The notes beneath the pieces were generated by a model. The model was given only the letters and a program-made list of their open reading frames with translations. It was not told the origin of the DNA and searched no databases. Shown in pieces: positions 48,336 through 56,652 of a DNA stretch of 64,000 nt; position 1 is the stretch's first letter; each line of letters opens with the position of its first letter. This DNA is from Streptomyces justiciae (GTDB taxonomy: Bacteria > Actinomycetota > Actinomycetes > Streptomycetales > Streptomycetaceae). The stretch spans positions 186,001 through 250,000 of the forward strand of contig NZ_JADDXU010000009.1 of the NCBI RefSeq assembly GCF_015163075.1, written 5' to 3'. The position numbers and the translations under genes are program-made.

Positions 48336-50497
48336 GCGTCGCGCAGGACGTCGTAGGCGCGTACGCCGCTCTCCTCGCGGACGTAGAGCAGGTCGCCGGC
48401 CGTCCAGTGGGGCAGGAAGTCGCCCAGGGCCGAGTGCTCGTGGGACGCCACGGACCAGGCGTCGCCGCCGTCGGCGGGCCGGATGCCGCGCAGCCGCCGG
48501 CCGTCGTGCACGTGGAGCAGGCCGCCGTGCGGTTCGACCGCCATGGTCAGATACGGCTCCTCCGACGTCAGCCGCCACAACGGGCGGCCGTCGGCCAGGT
48601 CGTGGCCGAGCAGCACGCTGCCGAAGGCCGACCAGACGACCCCGGCGGTGACGCCGGCCCGGTCCACCCGGGGCCGGCGGCCGACGTCCGCGACGGGCGT
48701 GGTCCAACGCAGTCGGCCCGTGCGTGCGGCGTGGGCCCAGATGCCGCGGCCGGTGACGACGAGCACCGTCTCGCCGTCCGGGGTGCCTACGAGCGCGCTC
48801 AGGCTCGGCCCGCGCGGCTTTCTGCTGCGCCACAGGGCGGTGCCCGTCGCGCCGTCGCGGCAGACCAGGCCGCCGAACGAGCGCCAGGTGTACGTCCGTT
48901 CGCCTATGGAGACGGCCGCGTGGGCCTTCTCGGTCCATGACGAGCCTTCGTCCGCGCCGAAGCCGACGGAGGCGAGCCGCTCGTAGCCCGCGATGAACAG
49001 CCGGTCCCCGACGACCCAGTTGGCGTCGTCGCGGCGCGGGGAGGAATCTCCGTGCCGCGGCTTCGTCGTGACGGCCATACCGGTGTCGGGGCGCAGGAGG
49101 GCGATGTCGTCCCAGGTGTAGTCGCTCTCCGGTTCCCCGGCGCGCCTGCCGACCCGCAGCACGACCAGCTGCTCCGGCGTGTCGGTGACCAGGAGCCTGA
49201 TGTCCGTGACCGGCCGGCCCGCCTCGCCGTCGGGGTCGCGCTCCCACAGGCGCACACCGTCCCGCGCGCGGTGGCCGTACGCGCGCCCCTGGTCGTCGGC
49301 GAACACGAACACGCCGTGGGCCGGCACCGGTCCCGCCCGGAGTTCGAAGCCCGCCTGGACGGACCAGCGCTGCGCCCCTGTGGCCGCGTCGAAGCCGTGG
49401 ATGGTCCCGCCGCCCGCGAGGCAGACGATGCCGGCGTCCCGGTCGAGTGCGGGCCCCTGGAAGGCGACGTACTCGCCCTCGCCGAGGCCGGGGGCCGTCC
49501 AGACCCAGGGGCGGGCGTCCGCCGCGCGCGTGTGCGGCCGTTCGGGGAGTTCCGCGCCGTCCGTCTGCGGCTTCGTGGCGGGGACGCCGTACGCCCGCTC
49601 GGTCGCCGCCTCCGCGCTCGCGTGCGTCAGCAGGTCCCGCGCGGCGGGCACCAGGAGGTCGGCGAAGCCGTGGACGTCGTCCACGCGCGCGTGGCGGGCG
49701 CACAGGGCGGCGAGGGCGGGCAGGTCGAGCCGTTCGCCGGGGTCGAGGGCGAGCCCTCCGTGAGCCAGCTCGGCCAGCGGTCCGTGGACGCCGGTGAGGT
49801 CCGGCGGCTCGTGCAGGACGTGGGCGATGTACTCGACGAACGTACGGCTGCGGAACGGGGTCCGCCCTGTGCCCGCGTACAGCAGCAGGCAGGTCAGGGC
49901 GAAGACGTCCGCCGCGGGGCCGACGCCGCGCATGCCGCGCAGCTGCTCGGGGGCGACGTAGCCGGGTGTGCCGGCGGCCTCGTGGGTGACCGTGAGGCGG
50001 GTGGCGTCGGCGAGGGAGGCGATGCCGAAGTCGATGACGCGCGGGCCGTCCGGGACGAGGAGGACGTTGGACGGCTTGAGGTCGCGGTGCACCAGCCCGG
50101 CGCCGTGCAGCGTGGCGAGCGCCTCGCAGAGCCCCGCGCCGAGCCGCCACAGCGCCTCGGGGGCCAGCGGGCCGCCGCGCGTGACGACCGTGGCGAGGTC
50201 GGGGCCGGGGACGTACTCCGTGGCCAGCCAGGGCAGTTCCGCGGTCGGGTCGGCGTCGACGAGCGGGGCGGTGAAGAAGCCGCCGGCTCGGCGCAGCGCC
50301 TCGACCTCGCGGCGGAAGCGGGCCCGGAACCCCTCGCTGTCGGCGACGTGCCGGTGCACGGTCTTGACGGCGACCTTCCGGCCGCCCGGGGTGAGCCCCA
50401 GGTAGACGGTGCCGAAACCGCCCGCGCCCAGCCGTCCGAGGATCTTGAAGTCGCCTATGGAGACGGGATCTTCGGCTCTGAGCCGTGCCGGACCCAC
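48332..50497 (-). CDS. Ser/Thr protein kinase with C-terminal PQQ-like beta-propeller
   Basis: 721 aa. The kinase domain is at about residues 15-270: Gly loop LGAGGFGTVYLG, Lys45 in VAVKTVHR, catalytic loop VHRDLKPSNVLL, DFG in VIDFGIASL, and activation-segment end GTPGYVAPEQL. A short linker without a membrane helix leads to a propeller of PQQ-like blades (TIHGFDAATGAQRWSVQAG, RARDGVRLWERD, CRDGATGTALWRS, AARTGRLRWTTPV, DLADGRPLWRL). The kinase is thus cytosolic, and the propeller probably binds a ligand or partner. The GTG at 50497 has a strong RBS (GGGGGAGGG). Substrates unknown. Confidence 0.93.
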   Translation of the reverse strand: MGPARLRAEDPVSIGDFKILGRLGAGGFGTVYLGLTPGGRKVAVKTVHRHVADSEGFRARFRREVEALRRAGGFFTAPLVDADPTAELPWLATEYVPGPDLATVVTRGGPLAPEALWRLGAGLCEALATLHGAGLVHRDLKPSNVLLVPDGPRVIDFGIASLADATRLTVTHEAAGTPGYVAPEQLRGMRGVGPAADVFALTCLLLYAGTGRTPFRSRTFVEYIAHVLHEPPDLTGVHGPLAELAHGGLALDPGERLDLPALAALCARHARVDDVHGFADLLVPAARDLLTHASAEAATERAYGVPATKPQTDGAELPERPHTRAADARPWVWTAPGLGEGEYVAFQGPALDRDAGIVCLAGGGTIHGFDAATGAQRWSVQAGFELRAGPVPAHGVFVFADDQGRAYGHRARDGVRLWERDPDGEAGRPVTDIRLLVTDTPEQLVVLRVGRRAGEPESDYTWDDIALLRPDTGMAVTTKPRHGDSSPRRDDANWVVGDRLFIAGYERLASVGFGADEGSSWTEKAHAAVSIGERTYTWRSFGGLVCRDGATGTALWRSRKPRGPSLSALVGTPDGETVLVVTGRGIWAHAARTGRLRWTTPVADVGRRPRVDRAGVTAGVVWSAFGSVLLGHDLADGRPLWRLTSEEPYLTMAVEPHGGLLHVHDGRRLRGIRPADGGDAWSVASHEHSALGDFLPHWTAGDLLYVREESGVRAYDVLRDA

Positions 50498-50534
50498 TGT
50501 CGCCGCCCTCCCCCGTCGTGCCCTCGTGGCCCGG

Positions 50535-51119
50535 TCAGTGGGCGGTCGAGCCCTGTTCCACGGCGGCGGAAGAGCCCTGGGGCGGCACCACGGCAGCGCC
50601 GCCGAAGGCGTACTCGCGCAGCTTGCGCCACACGCCGTCGGCGCCCTGCTCGTAGAGGGCGAAGCCGGTGCACGGCCAGCGGGCCTCGTAGTCGGCGAGT
50701 TCCTCGTACGCGCGGTCCATGGCCGCTTCGTCGATGCCATGGGCGACCGTGACGTGCGGGTGGTACGGGAACTGGAGTTCGCGGGCCACCGGGCCGGAGG
50801 CGTCGCGGACCTGCTTCTGGAGCCAGGTGCAGGCCTCGGCGCCCTCGGCGACCTGGACGAACACCACCGGTGACAGCGGCCGGAACGTGCCGGTGCCGGA
50901 CAGGCGCATCGGGAACGCGCGGCCGGAGGCGGCGACCTCGGTGAGGTGCGCCTCGATGGCGGGCAGCGCGCCGTCCTCGACCTCCGTCGGGGGCAGCAGG
51001 GTGACATGCGTGGGGATGCCGTGAGCCGCGGCGTCGCCGAAGCCCGCGCGCAGCTGCTGGAGCTGGCTGCCGTGAGGCTCCGGGACCGCGATCGACACGC
51101 CGATCGTTACGGTCCCCAC
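50535..51119 (-). CDS. 2'-5' RNA ligase/phosphodiesterase (2H) superfamily protein
   Basis: 194 aa. Two HxT motifs define the 2H fold: THVTLLPPTEV near residue 38 and HPHVTVAHG near residue 120. Proteins of this group are cyclic phosphodiesterases or RNA ligases of the ThpR type. The GTG at 51119 has AGGAGA 7 nt upstream. The tail (VPPQGSSAAVEQGSTAH) is disordered. It lies 37 bp before the kinase gene on the same strand and may be co-transcribed; the functional link is unclear. Confidence 0.85.
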   Translation of the reverse strand: MGTVTIGVSIAVPEPHGSQLQQLRAGFGDAAAHGIPTHVTLLPPTEVEDGALPAIEAHLTEVAASGRAFPMRLSGTGTFRPLSPVVFVQVAEGAEACTWLQKQVRDASGPVARELQFPYHPHVTVAHGIDEAAMDRAYEELADYEARWPCTGFALYEQGADGVWRKLREYAFGGAAVVPPQGSSAAVEQGSTAH

Positions 51120-51305
51120 GTCGTCTCCTGTCTTCCCTCTCGGGTGTCTGGGGTCTCCCCCTTGTCGGGTTCGTCCCGGCCGTCCGGCTATCGACTGTAC
51201 GGCCACGCCTGTGTTGTGGGCAGGCGCAACCGTAGTGATGTGCAGCGCTCTGTCCAGTGGTACGTCTGTGCGGTGCCTGTGCGGTGGTACGCGTGCGTGC
51301 TCGGC

Positions 51306-52373
51306 TCAGTGCTTGGCGGGCAGGAAGCCGACCCGGTCGTAGGCCTGGGCCAGCGTCTCCGCCGCGACGGCACGCGCCTTCTCCGCACCCTTGGCCAGGA
51401 TCGAGTCCAGCGTCTCCGGGTCGTCCAGATACTGCTGGGTGCGCTCCCGGAACGGCGTCACGAACTCGACCATGACCTCGGCGAGGTCCGTCTTGAGCGC
51501 ACCGTAGCCCTTGCCGTCGTACTTCTGCTCCAGTTCCGCGATTCCCGTGCCCGTGAGGGTCGAGTAGATCGTGAGCAGGTTGCTGACGCCCGGCTTGTTC
51601 TCGGCGTCGTAGCGGATGACGGTGTCGGTGTCGGTGACGGCGCTCTTGACCTTCTTGGCGGTGGTCTTCGGGTCGTCGAGGAGGTTGATGAGGCCCTTCG
51701 GCGTGGACGCCGACTTGCTCATCTTGATCGACGGGTCCTGAAGGTCGTAGATCTTCGCCGTCTCCTTGAGGATGTACGGCTTCGGAAGCGTGAAGGTGTC
51801 GCCGAAGCGGCCGTTGAAGCGCGTGGCGAGGTCACGGGTGAGCTCGATGTGCTGGCGCTGGTCCTCGCCGACGGGGACCTCGTTGGCCTGGTACAGCAGG
51901 ATGTCCGCGACCTGGAGGATCGGGTACGTGAAGAGGCCGACGCTGGCGCGGTCGGCGCCCTGCTTGGCGGACTTGTCCTTGAACTGGGTCATGCGGGAGG
52001 CCTCGCCGAAGCCGGTGAGGCAGTTGAAGACCCAGGCGAGCTGCGCGTGCTCGGGGACATGGCTCTGGACGAAGAGCGTGCAGCGCTCCGGGTCGAGGCC
52101 GGCCGCGAGGAGCTGGGCGGCGGCCAGGCGGGTGTTGGCGCGCAGGTCCGCCGGGTCCTGCGGGAGCGTGATCGCGTGCAGGTCGACGACCATGTAGAAC
52201 GCGTCGTGGGACTCCTGCAGGGCCACCCACTGGCGGACGGCGCCGAGGTAGTTGCCGAGGTGGAACGAGCCTGCGGTGGGCTGGATTCCGGAGAGCACTC
52301 GCGGACAACTCTGCATGGCGGAGCCATTCCCCTGAGGGTGGTGGTGGGCGACGGGCGGGCGATCAGAGGCCAT
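51306..52373 (-). CDS. trpS: Tryptophanyl-tRNA synthetase
   Basis: 355-aa class Ic synthetase. The HIGH-like motif is SFHLGNYLGA, preceded by VLSGIQPTAG, and the KMSKS loop is IKMSKSASTPKG. Other family landmarks are LFVQSHVPEHAQLAWVFNC, VGLFTYPILQVADILLYQA and VGEDQRQHIELTRDLA. It charges tRNA-Trp. The ATG at 52373 (MASDRPPV) follows GGTGAGC; M20 (MQSCPRVL) would also give a family-length protein. No T-box or leader peptide can be fitted in the 89 bp to the divergent sigma gene. Confidence 0.95.
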   Translation of the reverse strand: MASDRPPVAHHHPQGNGSAMQSCPRVLSGIQPTAGSFHLGNYLGAVRQWVALQESHDAFYMVVDLHAITLPQDPADLRANTRLAAAQLLAAGLDPERCTLFVQSHVPEHAQLAWVFNCLTGFGEASRMTQFKDKSAKQGADRASVGLFTYPILQVADILLYQANEVPVGEDQRQHIELTRDLATRFNGRFGDTFTLPKPYILKETAKIYDLQDPSIKMSKSASTPKGLINLLDDPKTTAKKVKSAVTDTDTVIRYDAENKPGVSNLLTIYSTLTGTGIAELEQKYDGKGYGALKTDLAEVMVEFVTPFRERTQQYLDDPETLDSILAKGAEKARAVAAETLAQAYDRVGFLPAKH

Positions 52374-52462
52374 GCTCACCATTCTCTCAGGTGTCGGGGT
52401 CCGATCCGGAACTGGTCGGAAACAGATGGGAACCGATCCGTCTCCTGCGGTGTAACAAAGAC

Positions 52463-53065
52463 GTGAGAACGCGGGAGGGGGGCCGCATCGTCGATGAGGC
52501 CGCGGTGATCGCACGCGTACGCGCCGGGGAGCCGGAGGCGTATGCGGAGCTGGTGCGCGCCCATACGGGCATCGCGCTCCGGGCGGCCGCGGCACTCGGG
52601 GCGGGTGCGGACGCGGAGGACGTGGTGCAGCAGGCCTTCGTCAAGGCGTACTGCGCGCTGGGCAGGTTCAAGGACGGCGCGTCGTTCCGGCCGTGGCTGC
52701 TGTCGATCGTCGCCAATGAGACGAGGAACACAGTGCGGACGGCGGCCCGGCAGCGCACGCTCGCGGGCCGGGAGGCGGCGTTCGTGGAGGCGGAGCCGCT
52801 GATACCGGAATCGGCGGACCCGGCGGTCGCGGCCCTGGAGACAGAGCGCCGCGCCGCGCTCCAGTCCGCCCTGGAGAAGCTGAGCGAGGAGCACCGTCTG
52901 GTCGTCACGTACCGCTATCTGCTGGACATGGACGAATCGGAGACGGCCCAGGCCCTGGGCTGGCCCCGGGGGACGGTGAAATCCCGGCTCAACCGCGCGC
53001 TGCGGAAACTGGGCCGACTGCTGCCGGACGCCGACCTCGGGGAAGGGGGTGATGAGCGTGAGTGA
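52463..53065 (+). CDS. ECF-type RNA polymerase sigma factor (module C)
   Basis: About 200 aa from the GTG at 52463. Region 2: ARVRAGEPEAYAELVRAHTG, DAEDVVQQAFVKAYCALGRF, SFRPWLLSIVANETRN; region 4: LEKLSEEHRLVVTYRYLLDM, ESETAQALGWPRGTVKSRLN. The start is uncertain: a strong SD (GGGAGGGGGG) at 52473-52482 is followed by CCGC ATC GTC, so translation may begin at a non-canonical ATC at 52487; an upstream GTG at 52391 is also in frame. The 3' end overlaps the next gene by 14 bp, which is its likely regulator. Confidence 0.88.
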   Translation: MRTREGGRIVDEAAVIARVRAGEPEAYAELVRAHTGIALRAAAALGAGADAEDVVQQAFVKAYCALGRFKDGASFRPWLLSIVANETRNTVRTAARQRTLAGREAAFVEAEPLIPESADPAVAALETERRAALQSALEKLSEEHRLVVTYRYLLDMDESETAQALGWPRGTVKSRLNRALRKLGRLLPDADLGEGGDERE

Positions 53066-54059
53066 GGGACGGAAGGGCTACGACGGTGAGGGCGGCCGTG
53101 GCCCCGGGGGCGCCGGTGGCCGGGGGCCGCGCGGCCGTGGCGGGGAGCGGGGCCCGGGATCGCGGGGGCGTCGGCGGGACGACGGCCATGCGGTCGATGC
53201 CTCCCGGCTGCCGGAGGAGCTGCGGGCGCTCGGGCGGTCGCTGGACGCCGCCGACGGGGCGGAGGGTTCCCTGGGCTCCGAGACGATGGTCGAGCGGGTG
53301 CTGGGCCAGATACTGGCCGAGCGGTTGCCGCCCCCGGTGCCCGAGCCCCGGCGCCCGCGGGAGCGGCTGCGGGCCGTGCGGCGCTGGACGCGAGTGCGGT
53401 GGCGTTCGCTGACCGCGACGCTGTGCGGTCTGCTGACGGTGCTCGCGCTCACCCCGCCCGTGCGGGCCGCGGTCTACGACTGGTTCGACTTCGGCGGGGT
53501 CGAGGTGCGCTACGACCCGTCGGCGGCGCCCTCGCCGGGGGCCGAGGTGCCCGGCTGCGGTCGGTCCGTGTCGTGGGCGCAGGCCGTGCGGCGGGCCGGG
53601 TTCGAGCCGCTGGTGCCGGACGCGCTCGGTGCCCCGGACGCGATGGCGGTGGCGGGTGGGCCGCAGGGACGGTTCGTGATCAGTCTCTGCTGGCGCGAGC
53701 GCGGGAAGACGGTCCGGGTGGACGAGTTCGCGGCGGGGCTGGACCTGACCTTCGCGAAGACGGTGCGTGAGCAGCCGGAGTGGATCTCGCTGGGCGGTTC
53801 CCCGGTCGCCGGTTCGCAGGACACCGCGCTGTGGTTTCCCCGTCCCCACCTGCTGAGTTTCTGGCTGCTGGACGCGGACGGGAAGCGCTACACCCGTCAG
53901 GCGCGCACCGCCGGGCCGACCTTGCTGTGGAGCCGTCCGGTGAGGTCGGCCGAGGTGACGCTGCGGCTGGAGGGTGTGGCGTCGCAGGCCCGGGCGGTGG
54001 AGATCGCGAAGTCGGCGACGAGCCCGGTCGCGGAGTCCTCGGGGGCTTCCTCGGATTAG
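53052..54059 (+). CDS. Membrane protein coupled to ECF module C, probable anti-sigma-like partner
   Basis: 335 aa. The first 45 residues are Gly/Arg-rich and disordered (GGRGPGGAGGRGPRGRG), residues 50-100 helical (LPEELRALGRSLDAADGAEG), one membrane helix at about 118-138 (SLTATLCGLLTVLALTPPVR), then a beta-rich extracytoplasmic domain of about 190 residues (VYDWFDFGGVEVRYDPSAAP, ALWFPRPHLLSFWLLDADGK). It starts inside the sigma gene (ATG at 53052; GTG at 53049 also possible) and so is translationally coupled. No zinc anti-sigma motif is present. Role inferred from coupling. Confidence 0.82.
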   Translation: MSVSEGRKGYDGEGGRGPGGAGGRGPRGRGGERGPGSRGRRRDDGHAVDASRLPEELRALGRSLDAADGAEGSLGSETMVERVLGQILAERLPPPVPEPRRPRERLRAVRRWTRVRWRSLTATLCGLLTVLALTPPVRAAVYDWFDFGGVEVRYDPSAAPSPGAEVPGCGRSVSWAQAVRRAGFEPLVPDALGAPDAMAVAGGPQGRFVISLCWRERGKTVRVDEFAAGLDLTFAKTVREQPEWISLGGSPVAGSQDTALWFPRPHLLSFWLLDADGKRYTRQARTAGPTLLWSRPVRSAEVTLRLEGVASQARAVEIAKSATSPVAESSGASSD

Positions 54060-54165
54060 TGCGGGCGGGGTGGGAACCCCGGCGGGCCGAGCGGTGTACC
54101 AGAAGTGACACACGGCTCGCGGGGACCGGGGCGGGCCGTTCGCATCGGCAGGTTGGGGGCTCGGG

Positions 54166-54897
54166 ATGCACAGGCAGGCAAGCGGTGGGAGGGGTGGCTG
54201 TCGTCGGCTGACGGCGGTGGCAGGGGTGTCGGCGGCGGCTCTCGGGCTCACGCTCGGGAGCGCGGGATCGGCGGCGGCCGGCGGGCCGACCAGCGTGCTG
54301 ATCGTCTCGCCGGAGAGCGCGGAGACGGCATCGCTGTACTACTCCGACCGGGAGTACGGCACGCTGGAGCGGCTGCTGGGAGAACCGGGCGCGGGCTCGG
54401 CGGGCAAGCCGCCCGAGGCCGACCTGATCGCCGGCCCGCAGATCAACGTGACCTGGATGGTGCACGACGTGTCACCGTGGCGCGTCGACCGGGTCTACCC
54501 GGCGACGGACTCGGAGGCGGTCTGGATCCATACGGCGGCGAACCTGGACGCGTCGACGAACGGCACCTGGCACCGCGCCCAGCAGCCCGAGGTGCTCCGC
54601 GACCTGCTCAAGGACCTCGGCGTGATGGGCAAGGCTTCCGACGGGGACTCCGCCGTGGAGTACCCGCCGCCCTGGGACACGTACGGCACGGACGCGGGAG
54701 CGACGCAGAGCCCGGAGCCGACGCTCGCCGCGGCCTCTGCGCGACCGTCGGGGCCGGCTGACCCCACCGACTGGTGGTGGGCGCTGCCAGGCGTCGCGGC
54801 CGGGGTCGGCGGGACGCTGCTGATACGCCGCGCGGCGGCCCGGCAGAAGGCCGGACCGCCGCGGGAGGAACCACGTCAGGAGCTCATCGATCTGTGA
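54166..54897 (+). CDS. Secreted/membrane-anchored hypothetical protein
   Basis: 243 aa. A signal peptide at about residues 12-38 (LTAVAGVSAAALGLTLGSAG) is followed by an extracytoplasmic domain (PTSVLIVSPESAETASLYYS, WMVHDVSPWRVDRVYPATDS, WIHTAANLDASTNGTWHRA) and a C-terminal helix (WWWALPGVAAGVGGTLLIRR) with a basic cytoplasmic tail. It thus spans the membrane once with the domain outside. It follows the ECF module C partner by 106 bp in the same direction and may be a third member or a target of that sigma factor. Family not recognised. Confidence 0.78.
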   Translation: MHRQASGGRGGCRRLTAVAGVSAAALGLTLGSAGSAAAGGPTSVLIVSPESAETASLYYSDREYGTLERLLGEPGAGSAGKPPEADLIAGPQINVTWMVHDVSPWRVDRVYPATDSEAVWIHTAANLDASTNGTWHRAQQPEVLRDLLKDLGVMGKASDGDSAVEYPPPWDTYGTDAGATQSPEPTLAAASARPSGPADPTDWWWALPGVAAGVGGTLLIRRAAARQKAGPPREEPRQELIDL

Positions 54898-54906
54898 TCG
54901 ACCTCT

Positions 54907-54925
54907 GATCGACCGCCAGTCGATC
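54907..54925. terminator. Hairpin between convergent genes 54166-54897 and glyA
   Basis: GATCGAC at 54907-54913 pairs with GTCGATC at 54919-54925 over a 5-nt loop, 10 bp after the stop. Overlapping TGATCGACC direct repeats give alternative pairings. A weaker TGACAA/TTGTCA stem lies at about 54952-54976 nearer glyA. Confidence 0.4.
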
Positions 54926-54973
54926 GACGATCTTCGTGAGTCGCCGTTCCTTGACAACTCAACAGGGCGTTTG

Positions 54974-56425
54974 TCAGCCCAGGTCGATCTCCGGGTACAG
55001 CGGGAAGCCCGCCACCAGGTCGGTCGCGCGGTGCGAGATCTCGTCGGCGACCTTGGCGTCCAGGACGTGCGCGGCCTTGGACGGCGCGCCCGACTTGGTG
55101 GTGCCCGGCTCGGTGGTGGTGAGGACGCGGTCGATGAGGCCGGCGACCTCGTCCATCTCGGCGGTGCCCAGGCCGCGGGTGGTCAGGGCGGGGGTGCCGA
55201 TGCGGATGCCGGAGGTGTACCAGGCGCCGTTGGGGTCGGCGGGGATCGCGTTGCGGTTGGTGACGATGCCGGAGTCGAGGAGCGCGGCCTCGGCCTGGCG
55301 GCCGGTGAGGCCGTAGGAGGTGGCGACGTCGATCAGGTTGAGGTGGTTGTCGGTGCCGCCGGTCACCAGGGTCGCGCCGCGGCGCATCAGGCCTTCCGCG
55401 AGGGCCCGGGAGTTGTCGACGATGCGCTGGGCGTAGTCCTGGAAGGCGGGCTGCCGGGCCTCCGCCAGCGCCACCGCCTTCGCGGCCATGACGTGCGGGA
55501 GCGGGCCGCCGAGGACCATCGGGCAGCCGCGGTCGACCTGGTCCTTGAGGGAGTCGTCGCACAGGACCATGCCGCCGCGCGGGCCACGCAGCGACTTGTG
55601 GGTGGTGGTGGTGACGATCTGGGCGTGCGGGACCGGGTCGAAGTCGCCGGTCAGCACCTTGCCCGCGACGAGACCGGCGAAGTGCGCCATGTCCACCATC
55701 AGGGTCGCCCCGACCTCGTCGGCGATCTCGCGCATGATGCGGAAGTTCACCAGCCGCGGGTAGGCGGAGTAGCCGGCGACGATGATGAGCGGCTTGAAGT
55801 CACGGGCAGACGCGCGCAGCGCCTCGTAGTCGATCAGGCCGGTCGCCGGGTCGGTGCCGTAGGAGCGCTGGTCGAACATCTTGCCGGAGATGTTGGGGCG
55901 GAAGCCGTGGGTGAGGTGGCCGCCGGCGTCCAGGGACATGCCGAGCATGCGCTGGTTGCCGAAGGCCTGGCGGAGTTCGGCCCAGTCGGCGTCGGTGAGG
56001 TCGTTGACCTGGCGGGCGCCGGTCTTCTCCAGGAACGGGGCCTCGACGCGGTCGGCGAGGACGGACCAGAAGGCGACGAGGTTGGCGTCGATGCCGGAGT
56101 GCGGCTGGACGTAGGCGTGGCGGGCGCCGAAGAGTTCCTTGGCGTGCTCGGCGGCGAGGGACTCGACGGTGTCGACGTTGCGACAGCCGGCGTAGAAGCG
56201 GCGGCCGATGGTGCCCTCGGCGTACTTGTCGCTGAACCAGTTGCCCATGGCCAGGAGGGTGGCCGGGGAGGCGTAGTTCTCGGAGGCGATCAGCTTGAGC
56301 ATCTCGCGCTGGTCGTGAACCTCCTGGCCGATGGCGTCGGCGACGCGCGGCTCGACGGCGCGGATCACGTCGAGGGCGGCGCGAAAGGCGGTGGACTCGC
56401 TGGACAGGGGCTGCTGCTCTGACAT
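54974..56425 (-). CDS. glyA: Serine hydroxymethyltransferase (long actinobacterial form)
   Basis: 483-aa PLP enzyme converting serine and THF to glycine and methylene-THF. The PLP lysine is in TTTTHKSLRGPRGG; other landmarks are MLKLIASENYASPATL, GRRFYAGCRNVDTVESLAA, LMVDMAHFAGLVAG and GIRIGTPALTTRG. It is about 60 residues longer than typical bacterial GlyA, with an extended N-terminus and an insertion around 130-180 (LEKTGARQVNDLTDADWAEL), which marks a separate actinobacterial subclass. The ATG at 56425 has GGAGG upstream. A ZTP riboswitch precedes it, tying it to folate and purine status. Confidence 0.96.
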   Translation of the reverse strand: MSEQQPLSSESTAFRAALDVIRAVEPRVADAIGQEVHDQREMLKLIASENYASPATLLAMGNWFSDKYAEGTIGRRFYAGCRNVDTVESLAAEHAKELFGARHAYVQPHSGIDANLVAFWSVLADRVEAPFLEKTGARQVNDLTDADWAELRQAFGNQRMLGMSLDAGGHLTHGFRPNISGKMFDQRSYGTDPATGLIDYEALRASARDFKPLIIVAGYSAYPRLVNFRIMREIADEVGATLMVDMAHFAGLVAGKVLTGDFDPVPHAQIVTTTTHKSLRGPRGGMVLCDDSLKDQVDRGCPMVLGGPLPHVMAAKAVALAEARQPAFQDYAQRIVDNSRALAEGLMRRGATLVTGGTDNHLNLIDVATSYGLTGRQAEAALLDSGIVTNRNAIPADPNGAWYTSGIRIGTPALTTRGLGTAEMDEVAGLIDRVLTTTEPGTTKSGAPSKAAHVLDAKVADEISHRATDLVAGFPLYPEIDLG

Positions 56426-56469
56426 GTCGTCGGCCTCCGGATGGCGTGGCGGGTTGCGGTCACGATTCA

Positions 56470-56556
56470 CGGTTCGGCCCAGGCGCACGGCACTCGGTCA
56501 TTCACAGGCCGCTCCCCGATGGTCCGTCCCATCCCAGCGCGCCAGTCACGGCCTGC
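56470..56556 (-). ncRNA. ZTP (pfl) riboswitch upstream of glyA
   Basis: On the minus strand AGGCCG (56554-56549) pairs with CGGCCT (56511-56506) to form P1, which encloses the invariant TGACTGGCG and, after a variable stem, CGGGGAG. A 14-nt linker leads to the second domain with TGCGCCTGGGCCG (near 56488-56475), matching the conserved CCGCCUGGGC part of the motif. The class senses ZTP/ZMP, the signal of 10-formyl-THF shortage, and commonly precedes glyA. No long terminator stem is obvious between aptamer and ATG, so control may act on the RBS. Confidence 0.85.
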
Positions 56557-56561
56557 CGGTC

Positions 56562-56567
56562 AGCCTA
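56562..56567 (-). promoter_or_regulatory. -10 box of the glyA riboswitch transcript
   Basis: TAGGCT on the minus strand lies 7 nt before the first base of the ZTP aptamer P1, so transcription would start right at the riboswitch. No clear -35 is seen. Confidence 0.45.
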
Positions 56568-56652
56568 CCGGGCGCGTCGTACGACGGAGGTGCCGCGTCC
56601 ACCATGCGAGCGACGATAGGAAGGGGGGCCGCCCTCACCCCTGGGAGTGCCC

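Noticed and set aside
47631..50150. 839-aa Arg/Pro-rich minus-strand frame
   Set aside because: Composition (Arg, Pro, Gly, Ala) is that of an out-of-frame reading of the kinase gene.
52374..52462. T-box or Trp leader peptide upstream of trpS
   Set aside because: The 89-bp gap is too short and contains no run of Trp codons or T-box sequence.
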